Below are positions 32,507 to 35,734 of a stretch of DNA of 35,734 nucleotides, one piece after another (position 1 is the first letter of the stretch; every line of letters starts with the position of its first letter). Source of the DNA: Paracoccus sp. (in: a-proteobacteria) (GTDB lineage: Bacteria; Pseudomonadota; Alphaproteobacteria; Rhodobacterales; Rhodobacteraceae); assembly GCA_030538425.1 (NCBI GenBank), contig JAUNTZ010000028.1, positions 1 to 35,734 on the forward strand, read 5' to 3'. Made by a program: the position numbers and the translations under genes. Under the pieces are notes generated by a model. The model made no database searches. It was not told the DNA's origin and was given only the letters and a program-made list of their open reading frames with translations.

Positions 32507-34474
32507 ATGAGAACACTAGCCATCAGCGCATTCGCGCTGCTCGCCACGGGTGCCATCGCCAATGCGAATGACAACCTGATGGAGCTGATGCAGGATGATA
32601 CCCAATGGGTCATCCAGACCGGCGACTACGCCAATACCCGCTATTCCACGCTGGACCAGATCACCCGTGAGAATGTGGGCGACCTGCGCGTTGCCTGGAC
32701 CTTCTCGACCGGCGTCCTGCGCGGGCATGAGGGCGGCCCGCTGGTCGTGGACGGGATCATGTATGTCCACACGCCGTTCCCGAACAATGTCTTTGCGCTG
32801 GACCTCAACGACAATGGCCGCATCATCTGGAGCCATGAGCCGCAGCAGAATGCCGAAGTGATCGGCGTGATGTGCTGCGATACGGTCTATCGCGGCGTGT
32901 CCTATGTGGACGGGCTGATCATCACCCATCAGGCCGACACCACGCTGACCGCGCTTGACGCAAAAACCGGTGAAATCAAGTGGTCGATCAAGACCGGCGA
33001 TCCCTCGATCGGGGAAACCAACACCGCCGCCGTGATCCCGATTGGCGACAAGGTTCTGGTCGGCGTCTCGGGCGGGGAATACGGCGTTCGTGGCCGCGTG
33101 ACCGCCTATAGCATCGCGGATGGCTCGGAGATCTGGAAAGCCTATTCGACCGGCCCCGATGATGAAATGCTGGTCAACCCGGAAACGACCACCCATCTGG
33201 GCCAGCCGATTGGCGCTGACAGCAGTCTCAACAGCTGGGAAGGCGATCAGTGGAAGATCGGCGGCGGCACGACCTGGGGCTGGTTCTCGTATGACCCGGA
33301 CCTGAACCTGGTCTATTACGGCACCGGCAACCCCTCGACCTGGAACCCCTCGCAGCGGCCCGGTGACAACCGTTGGTCCATGACCATCATGGCCCGCGAT
33401 GCCGATACGGGTGAGGCGAAATGGTTCTATCAGAAAACCCCGCATGACGAATGGGACTATGACGGTGTCAACGAAAACGTCCTGATCGACCGCGATTGGG
33501 AGGGTGAGCCGCGCAAGCTGTTGGTCAACTTTGACCGCAACGGCTTCACCTATGTGCTGGACCGTGAGACGGGCGAATTGCTGGCCGCCGACAAGTTCGA
33601 CCCGGCGGTGAACTGGGCCACCCATGTGGACATGGACCCCGAGAGTGAGACCTATGGCCGCCCGCAGGTCGTGGCCGAATATTCGACCGCGCAGAACGGT
33701 GAGGATGAGAACACCACCGGCATTTGTCCCGCAGCGCTTGGATCGAAAGACCAGCAGCCGGTCGCCTATTCACCGCGCACCGACCTGCTTTATGTGCCGA
33801 CCAACCATATCTGCATGGATTATGAGCCGTTCCGCGTGGCCTATACCGCCGGTCAGCCCTATGTCGGCGCCACCTTGTCGATGTATCCGGCCCCGGACAG
33901 CCACGGCGGGATGGGCAATTTCATCGCCTGGGATCTGGACACAAACTCGATCAAGTGGTCGATTCCTGAGATGTTCTCGGTCTGGTCGGGCGCGCTTGCC
34001 ACGGCGGGCGATGTGGTGTTCTACGGCACGCTGGAGGGCTTCCTCAAGGCCATCGACGCTGAGACCGGGGAAGAGCTTTACAGCTTCAAGACCCCCTCGG
34101 GCATCATCGGCAACGTCATGACCTATGAGCATGACGGCAACCAGTATGTCGCTGTCCTCTCGGGCGTCGGCGGTTGGGCGGGGATCGGTCTTGCCGCCGG
34201 TCTGACCAACCCCAATGACGGTCTGGGCGCGGTGGGTGCGATGGCCTCGCTGTCGGATTACACCCAGCTGGGCGGCCAGTTGACGGTGTTTGAGCTGCCG
34301 CCCTCGGTGCGGACCGCTCAGGCTGCGCCTGCGGCTGACGCCCCGGCTGACGCCGCCGAGGAGACCCCGGCTGAGGGCGAAGAGGCTGAGGCCGCGCCTG
34401 CGGAAGAGGCCGCCGAGGAAACCCCGGCCGAGGGTGAAGAGACCCCGGCCGAGGCCCCCGCCACCAGCGGCTGA
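32507..34474 (+). CDS. xoxF: Lanthanide-type PQQ methanol dehydrogenase (XoxF) with acidic C-terminal tail
   Basis: A 655-residue periplasmic quinoprotein with a signal peptide at 1-20, beta-propeller repeats and the vicinal disulfide C123-C124 ([11 protein letters not shown]). Metal/PQQ residues by alignment with known enzymes are E191 (SGGEYGVRG), N275 ([10 protein letters not shown]) and D317. D319 in [12 protein letters not shown] is the extra Asp that marks lanthanide-dependent XoxF; calcium enzymes have Ala there. It oxidises methanol to formaldehyde or formate and reduces a c-type cytochrome. Residues 601-655, after the usual LTVFELPPS end, form a Glu/Ala/Pro tail with 14 Glu and a repeated [18 protein letters not shown] is the ribosome site. 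xoxG and xoxJ follow. Confidence 0.97.
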   Translation: MRTLAISAFALLATGAIANANDNLMELMQDDTQWVIQTGDYANTRYSTLDQITRENVGDLRVAWTFSTGVLRGHEGGPLVVDGIMYVHTPFPNNVFALDLNDNGRIIWSHEPQQNAEVIGVMCCDTVYRGVSYVDGLIITHQADTTLTALDAKTGEIKWSIKTGDPSIGETNTAAVIPIGDKVLVGVSGGEYGVRGRVTAYSIADGSEIWKAYSTGPDDEMLVNPETTTHLGQPIGADSSLNSWEGDQWKIGGGTTWGWFSYDPDLNLVYYGTGNPSTWNPSQRPGDNRWSMTIMARDADTGEAKWFYQKTPHDEWDYDGVNENVLIDRDWEGEPRKLLVNFDRNGFTYVLDRETGELLAADKFDPAVNWATHVDMDPESETYGRPQVVAEYSTAQNGEDENTTGICPAALGSKDQQPVAYSPRTDLLYVPTNHICMDYEPFRVAYTAGQPYVGATLSMYPAPDSHGGMGNFIAWDLDTNSIKWSIPEMFSVWSGALATAGDVVFYGTLEGFLKAIDAETGEELYSFKTPSGIIGNVMTYEHDGNQYVAVLSGVGGWAGIGLAAGLTNPNDGLGAVGAMASLSDYTQLGGQLTVFELPPSVRTAQAAPAADAPADAAEETPAEGEEAEAAPAEEAAEETPAEGEETPAEAPATSG

Positions 34475-34519
34475 TCCGCGACAAGATCTCGTGATCGCGA
34501 CGAAAGTCTGACTATCCAA

Positions 34520-34551
34520 GAGCCGTCCCGGGACTACCCTTGGGGCGGCTC
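34520..34551 (+). terminator. Hairpin between xoxF and xoxG (partial terminator or mRNA stabiliser)
   Basis: GAGCCGTCCC (34520-34529) pairs with GGGGCGGCTC (34542-34551), ten base pairs with one G-U, and a 12-base loop. It is followed by GTTCTT rather than a T-run. Such an intercistronic hairpin could attenuate transcription into xoxG or protect the xoxF message, giving more dehydrogenase than cytochrome. Confidence 0.6.
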
Positions 34552-34573
34552 GTTCTTGGGAGGGAATGATAAA

Positions 34574-35179
34574 ATGAGTAACAGGATTGTTTCGGTGATG
34601 GCGCTGTCTGCGGCGCTTGGTCTGGCCGCGCCGCTTTGGGCGCAGGATGCAGCGCCTTCTGACGCGGGCGCAGGCGCCGCCGCTGTTTCGGCCAACGCCG
34701 CCAGCACGAAAGACGCGGCCACCGCCACCGGCGCGACGGTGATGCCCTCGGGCCATGACATCACGCCGGATTATCAGGAAAACGGGATCTGGTATAATGC
34801 CGAGGGCATTCCGACCTTCAATGTCGAGGATGGCGTGGTCGATTGGGCGACCTTTTCCGGGTTCCGCCGCTATCATGCCGAATGTCATGTCTGCCACGGC
34901 CCCGATGGCGAGGGCTCAACCTATGCGCCCGCGCTGAAGAACTCGGCCATGACGATGGATTACTATGATTTCATGCAGGTGGTGGCCTCGGGGCGGCAAT
35001 CGACCAATTCGGTGATGCCGGCATTCGGCACCAACCGCAATGTCTGGTGCTATATCAACGATATTTACGTCTATCTGCTGGCGCATGGCACCGACACCAT
35101 TCCGCGCGGCCGTCCGGCGCAGCGGGCCGACAAGCCCGATGACTATGCCGAGATGGAAGCCGCCTGCATGGATATGTGA
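34574..35179 (+). CDS. xoxG: Class I c-type cytochrome, electron acceptor of XoxF (XoxG)
   Basis: A 201-residue secreted cytochrome with signal peptide at ~1-24 and an Ala/Ser/Thr-rich linker (~25-58). A heme domain follows with C104-H-V-C107-H108 and the probable axial Met148 in SVMPAFGT. The layout fits the cytochrome c-553i / XoxG group found beside xoxF. It takes electrons from XoxF and passes them towards the oxidase. The start MSNRIVSVM at 34574 follows GGGAGGGAATG. xoxJ starts one base inside its stop (TGATG), so they are coupled. Confidence 0.93.
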   Translation: MSNRIVSVMALSAALGLAAPLWAQDAAPSDAGAGAAAVSANAASTKDAATATGATVMPSGHDITPDYQENGIWYNAEGIPTFNVEDGVVDWATFSGFRRYHAECHVCHGPDGEGSTYAPALKNSAMTMDYYDFMQVVASGRQSTNSVMPAFGTNRNVWCYINDIYVYLLAHGTDTIPRGRPAQRADKPDDYAEMEAACMDM

Positions 35180-35734
35180 TGCGCCGCCTTGCCGCATATG
35201 CTGCGCTTGCCGTCTGGGCTGCGGGAGCCGCCGGGGCGCAGGTGGCCGATCTGAGATCAACCACCGCGCTGCGCGTCTGCGCCGATCCGGCGGCCAGCCC
35301 GATGTCCACGCGCGCGGAGGACGGGTTCGAAAACGACCTCGCGCAGATGCTGGCGCGCGAACTGGGCCTGCCGGTCGAGTATTTCTGGTTCCCGCAAGGC
35401 ATGGGCTTTGTCCGCCGCACCCTGCGCGACGGCAATTGCGATGTCGTGATCGGCTTTGCCCAGGGCGATGAGATGGTTCTGAACACGAACCATTATTACA
35501 CCTCGGTTTACGGGATCGTGACCCGGCGTGACAGCCCGCTGGCGGGCGTTGACCGGCTGTCCGACCCGGCCTTGCAGGGGCAAGAGATCGGCGTGATCGC
35601 CGGAACCCCGCCCGCAAGCCACCTGACCCGCGCGGGGCTGGCCGCCAATCTGCGCGGCGCGCAACTGTTCGTCGATCGCCGCGTCTCAAACCCCGCCGGT
35701 GATCTGATCGAGGCGGTGCGCGATGGCAGCCTTG
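35179..35734 (+). CDS. xoxJ: XoxJ/MoxJ-like periplasmic binding protein, truncated by window edge
   Basis: About 185 residues are visible. A signal peptide (MRRLAAYAALAVWAAGAAGA) precedes a type 3 periplasmic-binding fold: LRVCADPAASPMSTRAEDG, ENDLAQMLARELGLPVEYFW, VVIGFAQGDEMVLNTN, YYTSVYGIVTRRDSP and a GQEIGVIAGTPPASHL domain crossover. XoxJ homologues sit beside xoxF and are thought to help activate the dehydrogenase. The start at 35179 overlaps the xoxG stop by one base. The C-terminal part is outside the window. Confidence 0.92.
   Translation, partial: MRRLAAYAALAVWAAGAAGAQVADLRSTTALRVCADPAASPMSTRAEDGFENDLAQMLARELGLPVEYFWFPQGMGFVRRTLRDGNCDVVIGFAQGDEMVLNTNHYYTSVYGIVTRRDSPLAGVDRLSDPALQGQEIGVIAGTPPASHLTRAGLAANLRGAQLFVDRRVSNPAGDLIEAVRDGSL

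Overview
The window looks like a chromosomal segment from an alphaproteobacterium of the Rhodobacteraceae (roseobacter/Paracoccus-like). The evidence is high GC, the gene families present, a Rhodobacterales-type intergenic AAATATCC element, and a lanthanide-type methanol dehydrogenase cluster (xoxF-xoxG-xoxJ) at the right end. I see no tRNA, rRNA, CRISPR array, complete insertion sequence or prophage. Most genes are housekeeping or metabolic; a few spots are accessory or scarred.

Left part (1-7000): a truncated REC-PP2C response regulator/phosphatase, moaB, kptA (RNA 2'-phosphotransferase), an Old Yellow Enzyme reductase, a MmcQ/YjbR-like protein, a lower-GC accessory patch (3.8-5.25 kb) with an unrecognised gene and a frameshifted DUF1963 gene, argG with its own terminator, and an Hpt-domain protein.

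Middle (7000-20000): a long co-oriented minus-strand run. In transcription order it holds an MFS transporter, valS, a DUF1992 protein, an orphan TRAP binding protein, an RND membrane-fusion protein whose C-terminal third includes a large Pro/Ala/Thr repeat array, the RND pump, and ilvA.

Right-middle (20000-28200): a cytosolic beta-lactamase-fold hydrolase; an HxlR regulator divergent from a three-gene VOC/VOC/DUF1428 cluster; an ornithine-decarboxylase-type gene preceded by a potential pseudoknotted leader RNA; a solitary DUF2235 hydrolase; a 590-base gene-poor stretch with a decayed reading frame; and a tightly coupled comF-grxC-nitrilase-marR operon whose last two junctions are 4-base GTGA overlaps.

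Right (28900-35734): a BioC/NDUFAF5-like methyltransferase coupled to hemH, then rpe and gph separated by a partial tandem duplication of the rpe end and gph start (149-bp period), then xoxF, xoxG and xoxJ. XoxF carries the DYD lanthanide signature and an unusual 55-residue Glu/Ala/Pro tail. The xox genes would oxidise methanol in the periplasm with PQQ and pass electrons to the XoxG cytochrome.

The most noteworthy items are the XoxF acidic tail, the rpe/gph duplication scar, the repeat tail on the RND adaptor, the pseudoknot candidate upstream of the decarboxylase, and the decayed or frameshifted accessory genes. No wholly new multi-gene system is clearly demonstrated.
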